Shown here: piece by piece, positions 6,639-13,979 of the stretch
How the letters are laid out: every line of letters begins with the position of its first letter
Numbering within the stretch: the stretch's first letter is position 1
Assembly: GCF_011038885.2 (NCBI RefSeq)
Contig: NZ_CP064952.1
Location: forward strand, 1,674,001-1,738,000
Reading direction: 5' to 3'
Length of the DNA: 64,000 nt
Source: Schaalia sp. ZJ405
Lineage (GTDB): Bacteria; Actinomycetota; Actinomycetes; Actinomycetales; Actinomycetaceae
The notes under the pieces: generated by a model
Seen by the model: only the letters and a program-made list of their open reading frames with translations
Told to the model about the DNA's origin: nothing
Database searches by the model: none
Position numbers and translations under genes: made by a program

Positions 6639-7452
6639 ACCCGAATTCTGGACCTCACCAGACATTTCAAGCCTTCCTATCGAAGACCGCCTGCTATTCA
6701 TCGGCCTGTGGTCCTACGTCGACGACAACGGTGTGGGACGCGGCGAGGAACAACTGATTCAGGCGAGCCTGTTCCCACTCGACGAATTTACAGAATCTTT
6801 CAGAAGAATTCATGAGGGCCTCATGAGACTCTCTGAAAGGAAATTAGTGACCTTATACAGCGTCGAAAATCGCCCATATCTGTTCATCAACGCGTGGGAA
6901 AAGCATCAGAAAATCGGACACCCGACGAAGCCGCGTTTTCCGCGTCCTGACAACGAAAAAGCCGTCCCTCATGAGGATTACATGAGCCCTCATGAAAATT
7001 ACACCTTAGGAACAGGGGAACAGGGGAACAGGGGAACAGAGTTATTACCCCCTGTAGGTCCCCCTACCGAAACCGACGACGAACACACCACCAACGCACC
7101 ATCGGCGTCGCGCAAGCGCTCCGCAAAGACGACCGGAACCAGACTTCCCGAAAACTGGACCCCAAGCCCAGACCTCGAAGCCTGGACCGCGAACAACTGC
7201 CCACTCGTCCCCAGAGCAGAACTTGACAAGTTCCGCGACTACTGGACCAGCGTCGCCGGAGCACGAGGTCGCAAAGCCGACTGGGATGCCACCTGGCGCA
7301 ACTGGGCCCGACGAACGCAAGAAGACCTGGAACGCAAAACAGCACCCAACCAAACCCAGGTGCTCACCGAAATGCGTAACCGCGCCCACGCCGCCACCAT
7401 CCAGCAGCAAGGCAACGCCCTGCGTCTCATCGAAACCGGAGAAACCCCATGA
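6619..7452 (+). CDS. phage replication initiation protein (replisome organizer-like)
   Basis: A 277-residue protein from the ATG at 6619, which has AGGAGG upstream; a longer reading from 6499 is out of keeping with the family. The N-terminus MRIRTIKPEFWTSPDISSL, LLFIGLWSYVDDNG and the winged-helix region LPYLFINAWEKHQ-like (here RPYLFINAWEKHQKIGHPTK) are typical of phage replication organizers of siphoviruses. A low-complexity linker follows and then a C-terminal domain (FRDYWTSVAGARGRKADWDA) of the kind that binds helicase or loader. It probably binds the phage origin. The region between the domains repeats CAGGGGAA units at 7013-7035. Confidence 0.8.
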   Translation: MRIRTIKPEFWTSPDISSLPIEDRLLFIGLWSYVDDNGVGRGEEQLIQASLFPLDEFTESFRRIHEGLMRLSERKLVTLYSVENRPYLFINAWEKHQKIGHPTKPRFPRPDNEKAVPHEDYMSPHENYTLGTGEQGNRGTELLPPVGPPTETDDEHTTNAPSASRKRSAKTTGTRLPENWTPSPDLEAWTANNCPLVPRAELDKFRDYWTSVAGARGRKADWDATWRNWARRTQEDLERKTAPNQTQVLTEMRNRAHAATIQQQGNALRLIETGETP

Positions 7453-7919
7453 CGATCACACCAGCAAACGCCGGCGACATGGTTGCCTACCTGGTCAACG
7501 CCGGATGCCTTAACGCACGCCCCGACCAAGGCACCGTATGGGCCGACTTCATCAACGACGACTGCCCTAACGCCACGCCAACGGACATGCTGCCAGCAGC
7601 AAGGCTCGCAATCCGCAAGTGGAAAGCCGCCAACCGTGGCTACCAGGTCGATGTGACCTACGCGGTTGAAGCAATCCGCGAAGTCCGCGCCAACAGGCAT
7701 GACTCGTCTGCGTCCCAAAACGTGCCAACACCCGACGGCCTAGCAGACGACCCTCAGGCATGGCTCAAATGGCGACGCGAAGTCGCACGCCTCATGGGCG
7801 ACGGCGTACCCAAAGGAAAAGCCAATCAGCTTGCCTTAGAGCACGTCGGCTACACACCGCCACCAGAGTTACCGACCACCAAAGGCACCATCCCTCAACT
7901 TTTCAGAAGGAAGCCCTGA
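7449..7919 (+). CDS. phage replication-module hypothetical protein
   Basis: A 156-residue protein whose ATG overlaps the stop of the replication initiator. It is mainly helical, with PTDMLPAARLAIRKWKAANR in the middle and a basic Pro-rich end (GTIPQLFRRKP). Its place directly after the initiator suggests a helicase-loading or partner role, but no ATPase motif is present and I do not recognise the family. The next 130 bases (7920-8049) hold no gene. Confidence 0.6.
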   Translation: MTITPANAGDMVAYLVNAGCLNARPDQGTVWADFINDDCPNATPTDMLPAARLAIRKWKAANRGYQVDVTYAVEAIREVRANRHDSSASQNVPTPDGLADDPQAWLKWRREVARLMGDGVPKGKANQLALEHVGYTPPPELPTTKGTIPQLFRRKP

Positions 7920-8049
7920 CGCTCACACCCCCGAATCCGGCCCCACAGCCATGCTAGGACGCACAAACAGACCCCAAAGGTACCCACACACCATCCCACC
8001 TCTAAAAGTCCCTCAGAAACGCATACAGACAACCTGGAAGGAAACCACC

Positions 8050-8538
8050 ATGAGCGCAACAACCACCACCACCGGAAACCTCGGACAAGACCCCGAACTC
8101 AAATACACCCAAAACGGCAAACCCTACGCAACCCTCAACATCGGCGCTACGCCGCGCCGCTTCAACGAAAACACCCAACAATGGGAAAACCAAGGAGCCG
8201 ACCTATGGATCCGCGCCGTCATCTGGGGACCCCAAGCCGAAACCCTCACCAACACCCTACGAAAAGGCGACAAAGTCACCGTCACAGGCACCCTCAAACG
8301 CGAAGAATACACCCGCCAAGACGGCACACCAGGCGTCGCCCTCGAACTCATCGCAACCCGGTTCCTCGGGAAAATCCCACGCGAAAACCAACCAACCGGT
8401 AACACCGGGTATGTGCAACACCAACCCCCAGCAGGCGGCACCCAAGACGACCCCTGGCGACACGACCCACAGCCAGCCCAACAGCCCGCCCAACAGCCCC
8501 AACAAAACGCATTCAACTACAACAACCCACCCTTCTAA
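8050..8538 (+). CDS. ssb: single-stranded DNA-binding protein
   Basis: A 162-residue protein from ATG behind GGAAGGAAA. It has an OB-fold with GNLGQDPELKYTQNGKPYAT, WIRAVIWGPQAETL, LRKGDKVTVTGTLK and EEYTRQDGTPGVALEL; then a Pro/Gln-rich flexible tail. SSB coats single strands in phage replication and recombination. The C-terminus ends NYNNPPF instead of the acidic DDxPF tip that recruits host repair proteins, so partner binding may be weak or phage-specific. Confidence 0.93.
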   Translation: MSATTTTTGNLGQDPELKYTQNGKPYATLNIGATPRRFNENTQQWENQGADLWIRAVIWGPQAETLTNTLRKGDKVTVTGTLKREEYTRQDGTPGVALELIATRFLGKIPRENQPTGNTGYVQHQPPAGGTQDDPWRHDPQPAQQPAQQPQQNAFNYNNPPF

Positions 8539-8598
8539 AGGAACAACACCATAACCCCCCTCAAAGACCGATAACCCGAACACTAAGAAAAGGCGAAC

Positions 8599-8976
8599 AT
8601 GCCACAACGCATCCAACGCAAACGCAGCAAAGGCTGGCGGATGCCCGACTGCACATGCGGGCAAGGCAACCCACACAAAGCCGTGTACGTGGGGCGTGGA
8701 ACCAAGTGGGGTAACCCGCATGTCGTTGAACGGGAGCATATCGGCGCCTGGTGTGTACAAGGCCCATGCAACGAATGGCTTCTCTCATGGGAAGGATTCT
8801 TCGCCACAAAAACTCAGGCACTAAAACACGCAGCCTTCCTATACGACACAGGCTGCCACACGTGCGCATGGCACGACATGGACCTCACACCACTACAAGG
8901 ACACGACCTCGCCTGCTGGTGCCCACCAAACCAACCATGCCACGCAGACACACTCCTTAGAGAGGCCAACACATGA
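8599..8976 (+). CDS. DUF4326-family protein
   Basis: A 125-residue protein. The motifs VYVGRGTKWGNP and the Cys-rich LACWCPPNQPCHADTLL match DUF4326, a family common in actinophages and other phages. Its biochemical role is not known to me. Additional CTC and CHTC motifs suggest metal binding. ATG is preceded by AAAAGGCG. It overlaps the next gene by four bases. Confidence 0.8.
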   Translation: MPQRIQRKRSKGWRMPDCTCGQGNPHKAVYVGRGTKWGNPHVVEREHIGAWCVQGPCNEWLLSWEGFFATKTQALKHAAFLYDTGCHTCAWHDMDLTPLQGHDLACWCPPNQPCHADTLLREANT

Positions 8977-9134
8977 CCAATCCAAACATGACGATCGACG
9001 AATGGCTAGCCAGCCGAAACGACGCGGTCCGTATCAACGACAACACTGTTTTCCTCGCGATGCAACTGGCTGATGATCGTGACGGCACGTGGGTGCCTGA
9101 TGGGCCCGTGTGGACAGAGGAGGACATTAAATGA
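8973..9134 (+). CDS. small phage protein
   Basis: A 53-residue acidic protein (MTIDEWLASRNDAVRIND, WVPDGPVWTEEDIK). The ATG overlaps the DUF4326 stop, and its stop overlaps the next ATG. It lacks recognised domains. Coupled overlaps at both ends are the main support. Confidence 0.5.
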   Translation: MTNPNMTIDEWLASRNDAVRINDNTVFLAMQLADDRDGTWVPDGPVWTEEDIK

Positions 9135-9331
9135 CCACCATCGATCTTATTAGGCACCTACACGCCACAGCATCCAGCATCACCGCCACGACTGCCTACG
9201 ACCGTTTCGAAGCAGAACAACAACTCAAAGACAACGCCTACGGCTTTATTGATGTGCTGCTTGAAGAAATCGACAGGCTCACCGCCATTTCACAACAGCA
9301 ACAAACCCCCAGACAACCTCATGAAAATTAA
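9131..9331 (+). CDS. small helical phage protein
   Basis: A 66-residue, largely helical protein (YDRFEAEQQLKDNAYGFIDV, LLEEIDRLTAI) with a Gln/Pro-rich tail. The start is ATGA-coupled to the previous gene behind GAGGAGG. No family is recognised. Confidence 0.55.
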   Translation: MTTIDLIRHLHATASSITATTAYDRFEAEQQLKDNAYGFIDVLLEEIDRLTAISQQQQTPRQPHEN

Positions 9332-9503
9332 GCTCCAACTCACCCTCGGATTCACCATCACCCCCAACACCACCGAACCCGAAATCCAACCACAGCCCAC
9401 AGGCTCAGAAGCCCTCGTCGAACACGCCAACCACGACTCCACCCCACGAATACTTGGCTTCACCGCCAACCCAGAGCCCTCGCCCACGTGGGACGACGAA
9501 TAA
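9321..9503 (+). CDS. small phage protein
   Basis: A 60-residue protein, Pro/Thr-rich and acidic, from an ATG overlapping the previous gene by 11 bases. The ribosome binding site is weak and no domain is recognised, so it is supported only by position and phase. Confidence 0.4.
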   Translation: MKIKLQLTLGFTITPNTTEPEIQPQPTGSEALVEHANHDSTPRILGFTANPEPSPTWDDE

Positions 9504-9788
9504 CACCCACACCCCGGTAAAATAGAACACACGTTCGACCAAAAAGGGAGACCTTGAGTGACAACCCCAAAAACCGCGGCCCGGATGCTCCATGACCTGA
9601 AAACCTGGATGCCCATGCTCACCGACGTCACCTCCACGCTCCTTGCCCCGCGCGGGGCCATCACCAGCGCGGGGGCACACGTTACGCGAGACCTCGCAGA
9701 CCTCCTGACCCCCACCCTCGACACTCCAGAAGACGGCCCCGACGGTGTGCGCACTGAACTAGCCCCCGAAAGTTGGACTGGTTTTATT

Positions 9789-10505
9789 CTAGGGGGTTGG
9801 GGCTTTAAGGGTCTGATTCCGGTATTGCATCGGGGTCAGACCCTTAAATCGTTGTTGGAGTCGGTCGTTGTTGTACCACAAGATGTAGTCATCAACGGCC
9901 TGGCAAAATTCGTCGACACTGGCGAAGTGCTCGCCGTGATACATCTCGGTCTTCAGATGCCCGAAGAAATTTTCTATGGTCGCATTGTCATAACAATTGC
10001 CCTTGCGCGACATCGACTGTGTGCCATCGATAGAGTGAATCAGTTGACGCCAGCTTGAATGCTGGTACTGGAAGCCCTGATCGGTATGTACCATCAATCC
10101 TTCACCAGGTTGGTGCCAAGCAATCGCATTCTTCAACGATGTTGAGGTGAACTTAGTGGACGGCGAGGTAGACAACTCGTGCGCCAGGATACTGCGGTCG
10201 TATAAGTCCATGACCGGTGAGAGATAGACCTTGGTGCCACAGACACGAAACTCGGTGACATCGCTGGCCCAGACAGTGTTGGGTTTATCGGGCATGAAGT
10301 TACGGTTCAAGAGATTCTCGGCGATGTGGCTGGTCTGGCCTTTGAAGGAGTTGTACTTCTTGCGTGGGCGAACCTTGGATTTCAGTCCCATCTGATCCAT
10401 GAGTTTGTAGACCAGCTTGTGATTGACCTTCCACCCTTGGTTACGCAGTTCGCTCAGCACCCGACGGTAGCCATAACGGCGCTTCATCTTCTCAAAGATC
10501 AACAT
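9789..10505 (-). CDS. IS3-family transposase OrfB (DDE integrase core)
   Basis: A 238-residue segment from an internal ATG; the open frame extends without stop up to about 10687, where it is probably joined to OrfA by a -1 frameshift. It contains an HTH_21 region (RYGYRRVLSELRNQGWKVNH) and the rve catalytic core with D82 (WASDVTEF), D142 (VHTDQGFQYQ) and E178 (ATIENFFGHLK). The spacing of 35 residues between the second Asp and the Glu is canonical DD(35)E. The fused product cuts and joins the IS ends. No catalytic residue is missing. Confidence 0.93.
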   Translation of the reverse strand: MLIFEKMKRRYGYRRVLSELRNQGWKVNHKLVYKLMDQMGLKSKVRPRKKYNSFKGQTSHIAENLLNRNFMPDKPNTVWASDVTEFRVCGTKVYLSPVMDLYDRSILAHELSTSPSTKFTSTSLKNAIAWHQPGEGLMVHTDQGFQYQHSSWRQLIHSIDGTQSMSRKGNCYDNATIENFFGHLKTEMYHGEHFASVDEFCQAVDDYILWYNNDRLQQRFKGLTPMQYRNQTLKAPTP

Positions 10506-10648
10506 AATGGTCTTCTTAAGCTTGGCATGTGGATCGGGCCGGTCAAGTCGTGCCTGATGGTAAAAGTACGTCGACCGGGCAAGGCCCGCAGCTTGTAGAA
10601 GATCGTTGAGCGAGTGGTCTGACTTGAGGATGGCAACAACTTGCGTCT

Positions 10649-11131
10649 TCAGCCGCGCCTTTGGTTCCTCAAGTCCCGCAATTTTTTTAGATACGCATTT
10701 TCAGCCCGTAGCCGTTCCACTTCACGGTGAAGCTTGTCTTCTGTAGTGACTACCTTCGGCCTGGCAGATCCTTTCGGACGGCCTTTCGGCTTGGGGCGAA
10801 GCGCATCGTCACCACCTTCACGCCAGGCGCGAACCCACCTCTGGATGATTTGAGCAGATGACAGTCCGAACTCACGCGCGAGATTCATTTTCGTCTCACC
10901 AGCTAGAAAACGCTCAACAACTTCCTTCTTCACCTCGAAGGAATACTGTTGCCTGGTTGGTTTCTCCACAAGACATAGCCTGCCATGAAGCTTAAACCTA
11001 CGCTCAAGCTTCCTAACCGGATACAAACCAACTCCCAACCAATGAGCTGCTGCGGTGTAACCCACACCCTGCTCAAACAACTCAACAAGCTGTTCACGCT
11101 GCAACCGACCCAGAGAACTTCGTGCTCTCAA
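10649..11131 (-). CDS. IS3-family transposase OrfA
   Basis: About 160 residues from a TTG at 11131 that follows GGGGGG; a GTG at 11146 is also possible. It has two HTH segments (REQLVELFEQGVGYTAAAHW and KMNLAREFGLSSAQIIQRWV) that recognise the IS ends, then a basic linker and a C-terminal leucine-zipper-like helix (LHREVERLRAENAYLKKL). The frame ends at 10649, after an A7 run (T7 at 10682-10688 on the plus strand). Slipping back one base there continues into OrfB, giving the OrfAB transposase. Confidence 0.9.
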   Translation of the reverse strand: MRARSSLGRLQREQLVELFEQGVGYTAAAHWLGVGLYPVRKLERRFKLHGRLCLVEKPTRQQYSFEVKKEVVERFLAGETKMNLAREFGLSSAQIIQRWVRAWREGGDDALRPKPKGRPKGSARPKVVTTEDKLHREVERLRAENAYLKKLRDLRNQRRG

Positions 11132-11732
11132 AAAACTACCCCCCACTAGCCAAAACTGATTTCTCAGTCCAACCAATGGGGAGCAGTTCACACCTACCAG
11201 GGTTTCCAAGCCTGGGCACGTGACTGGGCCATAAGCGCAGACCTACCGCCGCACCCAGACCCCGCCGGGCAACTCATCGCCCACGCGGACATCTTGCATG
11301 ACACTTGGGATGATTGGGATGCCTTCACCGAAGACCTCACCAGATTGCATGACCGGATCGCGCGCCTGACAGGGAATACCCCACGCGTCATCGGCCCATG
11401 CCCCACACGTGGCTGCCTGGAAACAGTCACCCAACAACAAACCCGACGCGGCGCTGAAGGCCCCCTCGAATGCCCCAGAGGCCACACCTGGACCACCCTC
11501 AACCACTACCGCAAAGACGCAGCTAGGATCATCACCAAACCCGGCGTCATCTTGACAGCAACAGAAATCCACGACATCTACCCCAACATTACAGCTGGCC
11601 TCCTCCGCCTATGGGTACACCGAGGAAAAATCACCCGCGACACACGCGGCTACGACCTCGCCGAAATCAACGCCCTGGTGGCGAAAATGTGATACTGTAA
11701 CGCTTTGTAGGGACGAAGTGTCTCCACATTAC

Positions 11733-11779
11733 GACCGGTTCCGCTACCCACCCGCGTGGGAGCCCAGGGCCGGTCCTTT
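11733..11779 (+). terminator. hairpin with T-run before HNH gene
   Basis: GACCGG (11733-11738) pairs with CCGGTC (11770-11775), with an inner CCCAC/GTGGG stem, followed by CTTTT. It lies between the interrupted regulator gene and the HNH gene, so it probably separates early from late transcription. Confidence 0.5.
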
Positions 11780-11807
11780 TCATGCCCCCACACCAGGGGA
11801 GACCAAC

Positions 11808-12134
11808 ATGGCAACCAGCCGCACAGGCACCACCAAATGGCTACACATAGCCAAACAAGCCCGACACCAAGCACAAACCAACGGCCAAACCCACTGCCCA
11901 ATCTGCCACACACCACTCGACTACACACACGGACGCACACCAAACAGCGCCGAAGTCGACCACATCACCCCAGCATCCCTCGGAGGAACAGACACACTCG
12001 ACAACGTCCGCATCATATGCAGACTCTGCAACCAACGACGCGGCAACGGCAAGAAACACAAGCCACCAAAACACGGCAACACCAAAACAAGAGCACCACA
12101 CGTCACACGAACAACCTCAACAGACACATGGTGA
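11808..12134 (+). CDS. HNH endonuclease
   Basis: A 108-residue protein. I start it at the ATG at 11808, which has CAGGGGAG upstream; longer readings cross the hairpin at 11733-11779. The HNH core is complete: CPIC zinc knuckle, AEVDHITPASLGGTDTLDN with the catalytic His, and IICRLCNQRRG as the second knuckle. In many siphoviruses an HNH gene next to the small terminase gene is needed for cos cleavage together with the terminase. The order here (HNH, candidate cos, TerS, TerL) fits that role. The C-terminal tail is Lys/Pro-rich. Confidence 0.9.
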   Translation: MATSRTGTTKWLHIAKQARHQAQTNGQTHCPICHTPLDYTHGRTPNSAEVDHITPASLGGTDTLDNVRIICRLCNQRRGNGKKHKPPKHGNTKTRAPHVTRTTSTDTW

Positions 12135-12164
12135 CACAAAGCTAAGCAACCCAGACTCAACTAT

Positions 12165-12215
12165 GGGGGGCGGACCCCCTCCCCCCGGCCCAGCCCGTAC
12201 CCCCCGCGGCATAGC
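12165..12215. other. candidate cos site region
   Basis: Between the HNH and TerS genes is a 143-base gap containing runs of G and C around 12165-12204: a G6 run, CGGA, then C5 and C6 runs with GGCC. Actinophage cos ends are GC-rich and usually lie just before TerS. No cleavage point can be read from sequence, so this is a location-based candidate only. Confidence 0.35.
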
Positions 12216-12277
12216 GGAATCTCTCCCCACGTTTTTTCCGACGTTCTGATTGGGCCCACCTTCGAGGAGATGCTTAA

Positions 12278-12532
12278 ATGAACATTGAACCTTCTGGCCC
12301 GTCTGTTGTCGAGGCAGTAACCACTGGTACAAGCAAGGATGTGCTCGTTGCGATGCGCGCCCGCTTGGCTTACTCGTTTGATGATCCGAACACTCCTGCA
12401 CGGGATCTCGCGGCGATCACAAGGCGCATGACTGACCTTGATGACCGTATTCGATCGATTGAATTGGCAGAGCAGGAAGAAACCGATGAGGCGGACGAGG
12501 ACATCACGGACGAAGAATGGGAGGGGGTCTGA
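12278..12532 (+). CDS. terS: terminase small subunit
   Basis: An 84-residue protein from ATG behind CGAGGAG. It is helical and charged, with RDLAAITRRMTDLDDRIRSI and a strongly acidic C-terminus (ETDEADEDITDEEWEG), as in small terminase proteins of actinobacterial siphoviruses. It would recognise the packaging site and load TerL. The family is too short for certain motif assignment; the call rests mainly on its place immediately before and overlapping TerL and after the HNH gene. Confidence 0.75.
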   Translation: MNIEPSGPSVVEAVTTGTSKDVLVAMRARLAYSFDDPNTPARDLAAITRRMTDLDDRIRSIELAEQEETDEADEDITDEEWEGV

Positions 12533-13979
12533 CCCTCACCTGTCTCAGATCGCGAAGCATCTGATCCTCCCTGAAGGGATCACTTCCACGGGGTGGCCTC
12601 AGGTCAAAGCGAGGGCTGCTCGGTTTGGCTGTACGTTCGACACGTGGCAGGAGGACTTGGGTAAGGTCTTGCTCGCTAAACGCGCGTCCGGCTTGTATGC
12701 CTGTGGCGTGGATGGTTTCCAGGCTTCCGTGGCGCGTCAGGTCGGTAAGACGTACACGCTGGGTGTGTCAATCATGGCGTTAGCGACCTTGCAAGCAAAC
12801 CTGTTCGTGTTGTGGACGGCACACAGGACACGCACGGCAGATGAGACGTTTGAGTTCATGCGGGGCCTGTGTTTGAAACCGGGTGTTGCTCCATACGTGA
12901 AAGCGGTGCGCGCTGCCAATGGGCAGCAGGCTATTACGTTCAATAACGGCTCCCGTATTCTGTTTGGTGCTCGTGAAGGTGGTTTTGGTCGAGGTTTTGC
13001 TGGTGTTGACGTGGAAGTGTTCGACGAAGCACAGATCCTTGGACAACGCGCGTTGGATGACATGGTGCCCGCTGCTAATACGAGTTCGAATCCGTTGATT
13101 ATTCGTATTGGTACTCCTCCTCGTCCGACGGATCCGTCGGAGCCGTTCACGAGCTTCCGTAAGGCCGCGCTTGCGGGTGAGCTTGCAGATGGCGCGTATG
13201 TGGAAATCGGTGCTGATGATGACGCGGATGTGGATGATCGTAGGCAGTGGGCGCGGGCTAATCCGTCGTATCCGAGGCGTACTCCAGAGTCAGCGATTCT
13301 GCGGTTGAAGAGGCAGCTTGGTGCGGAGTCTTTTCGGCGTGAGGGTTTGGGTATTTGGGATCCTGAGGTGTCGAGTCGGGCGATCGGCGCTGATGTTTGG
13401 GGCGCGTTGTTGGGTGAGCCTCAAGCTGGGTCGCGTTGGTGCGCAGCGGTGAGGTTTAGCGTGGATGGAGCAACAGTGGCTCTTGCCCGGGCGGGTTGGC
13501 ACGCGAAGACGCGTAGCGCCCATGTGGAGCTCGCGTCCGAGCAGGGTGTGCGTCGCATGGGTGAGGGCGTGGGTTGGATTGTTGACTGGCTGATGGCGAA
13601 TCAGCACAGGCTCGCCGCGATTGTCGTTGATGGCCGGTCTGGTGCCGGTGATCTTGTTGAGCGGCTTCACGCTGCTGGTATTCCTAAGCTCATGATTATC
13701 ACGCCGAATACGGGTGAGGTGATTACTGCACACGCGATGTTTGACGCGGCGATCCGCGAAGGGAGCGTCACGCATCTTGATGACCCGGAGCTGGCTGCCG
13801 AAGCTGACACCGTTGCGCGTCGAAAGATTGGCTCGGGGGGCGGTTTTGGCTGGCAGGCACCAGAGGACATGACCTGTGCGGGACTGGACGCGGTAACACT
13901 CGCCCACTGGGCAGCAAAAACCACGAAGCGCAGGGCTAGGGCGCAAAAATCTAACGGAAAAGGGGTGATGGTCCTATGA
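12486..13979 (+). CDS. terL: terminase large subunit
   Basis: About 497 residues from an ATG at 12486 behind GGAAGAAA, overlapping TerS; the exact start is uncertain because several upstream codons are open. The ATPase domain shows an atypical Walker A (SVARQVGKTY) and Walker B (DVEVFDEAQIL). The C-terminal nuclease domain has acidic residues in VVDGRSGAGD and GLDAVTLAHW. TerL is the packaging motor and headful or cos nuclease. The gene overlaps the portal start by four bases. Confidence 0.93.
   Translation: MRRTRTSRTKNGRGSDPHLSQIAKHLILPEGITSTGWPQVKARAARFGCTFDTWQEDLGKVLLAKRASGLYACGVDGFQASVARQVGKTYTLGVSIMALATLQANLFVLWTAHRTRTADETFEFMRGLCLKPGVAPYVKAVRAANGQQAITFNNGSRILFGAREGGFGRGFAGVDVEVFDEAQILGQRALDDMVPAANTSSNPLIIRIGTPPRPTDPSEPFTSFRKAALAGELADGAYVEIGADDDADVDDRRQWARANPSYPRRTPESAILRLKRQLGAESFRREGLGIWDPEVSSRAIGADVWGALLGEPQAGSRWCAAVRFSVDGATVALARAGWHAKTRSAHVELASEQGVRRMGEGVGWIVDWLMANQHRLAAIVVDGRSGAGDLVERLHAAGIPKLMIITPNTGEVITAHAMFDAAIREGSVTHLDDPELAAEADTVARRKIGSGGGFGWQAPEDMTCAGLDAVTLAHWAAKTTKRRARAQKSNGKGVMVL

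Larger units (their letters stand above)
9755..11190 (-). mobile_element. IS3-family insertion sequence (IS150-like), 1436 bp
   Basis: The ends are imperfect inverted repeats. The left end TGAACTAGCCCCC then GTTGGACTG is matched by the complement of the right end, TGAACTGCTCCCC then GTTGGACTG. The element is flanked by a 3-bp direct repeat CAC (9752-9754 and 11191-11193), the duplication size normal for IS3 elements. It carries two overlapping leftward frames, orfA and orfB, joined by a likely -1 frameshift. Ends, target duplication and frames all look intact, so the element may be active and its insertion recent. Confidence 0.93.
9558..11692 (+). pseudogene. phage zinc-finger/HTH gene interrupted by IS element
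   Basis: The gene starts at GTG 9558 behind AAGGGAG and is cut after 9754 by an insertion sequence. It resumes at 11194 after one copy of the CAC duplication. Joining 9558-9754 to 11194-11692 gives an uninterrupted 231-residue frame, so the insertion is the only lesion. The protein has an N-terminal helical part, a zinc-finger-like block (CPTRGC, then CPRGH) and a C-terminal MerR-like HTH (TATEIHDIYPNITAGLLRLW, HRGKITRDTRGYDL). It lies just before the HNH/terminase block, where a late-gene regulator would fit; that role is inference. Confidence 0.85.
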
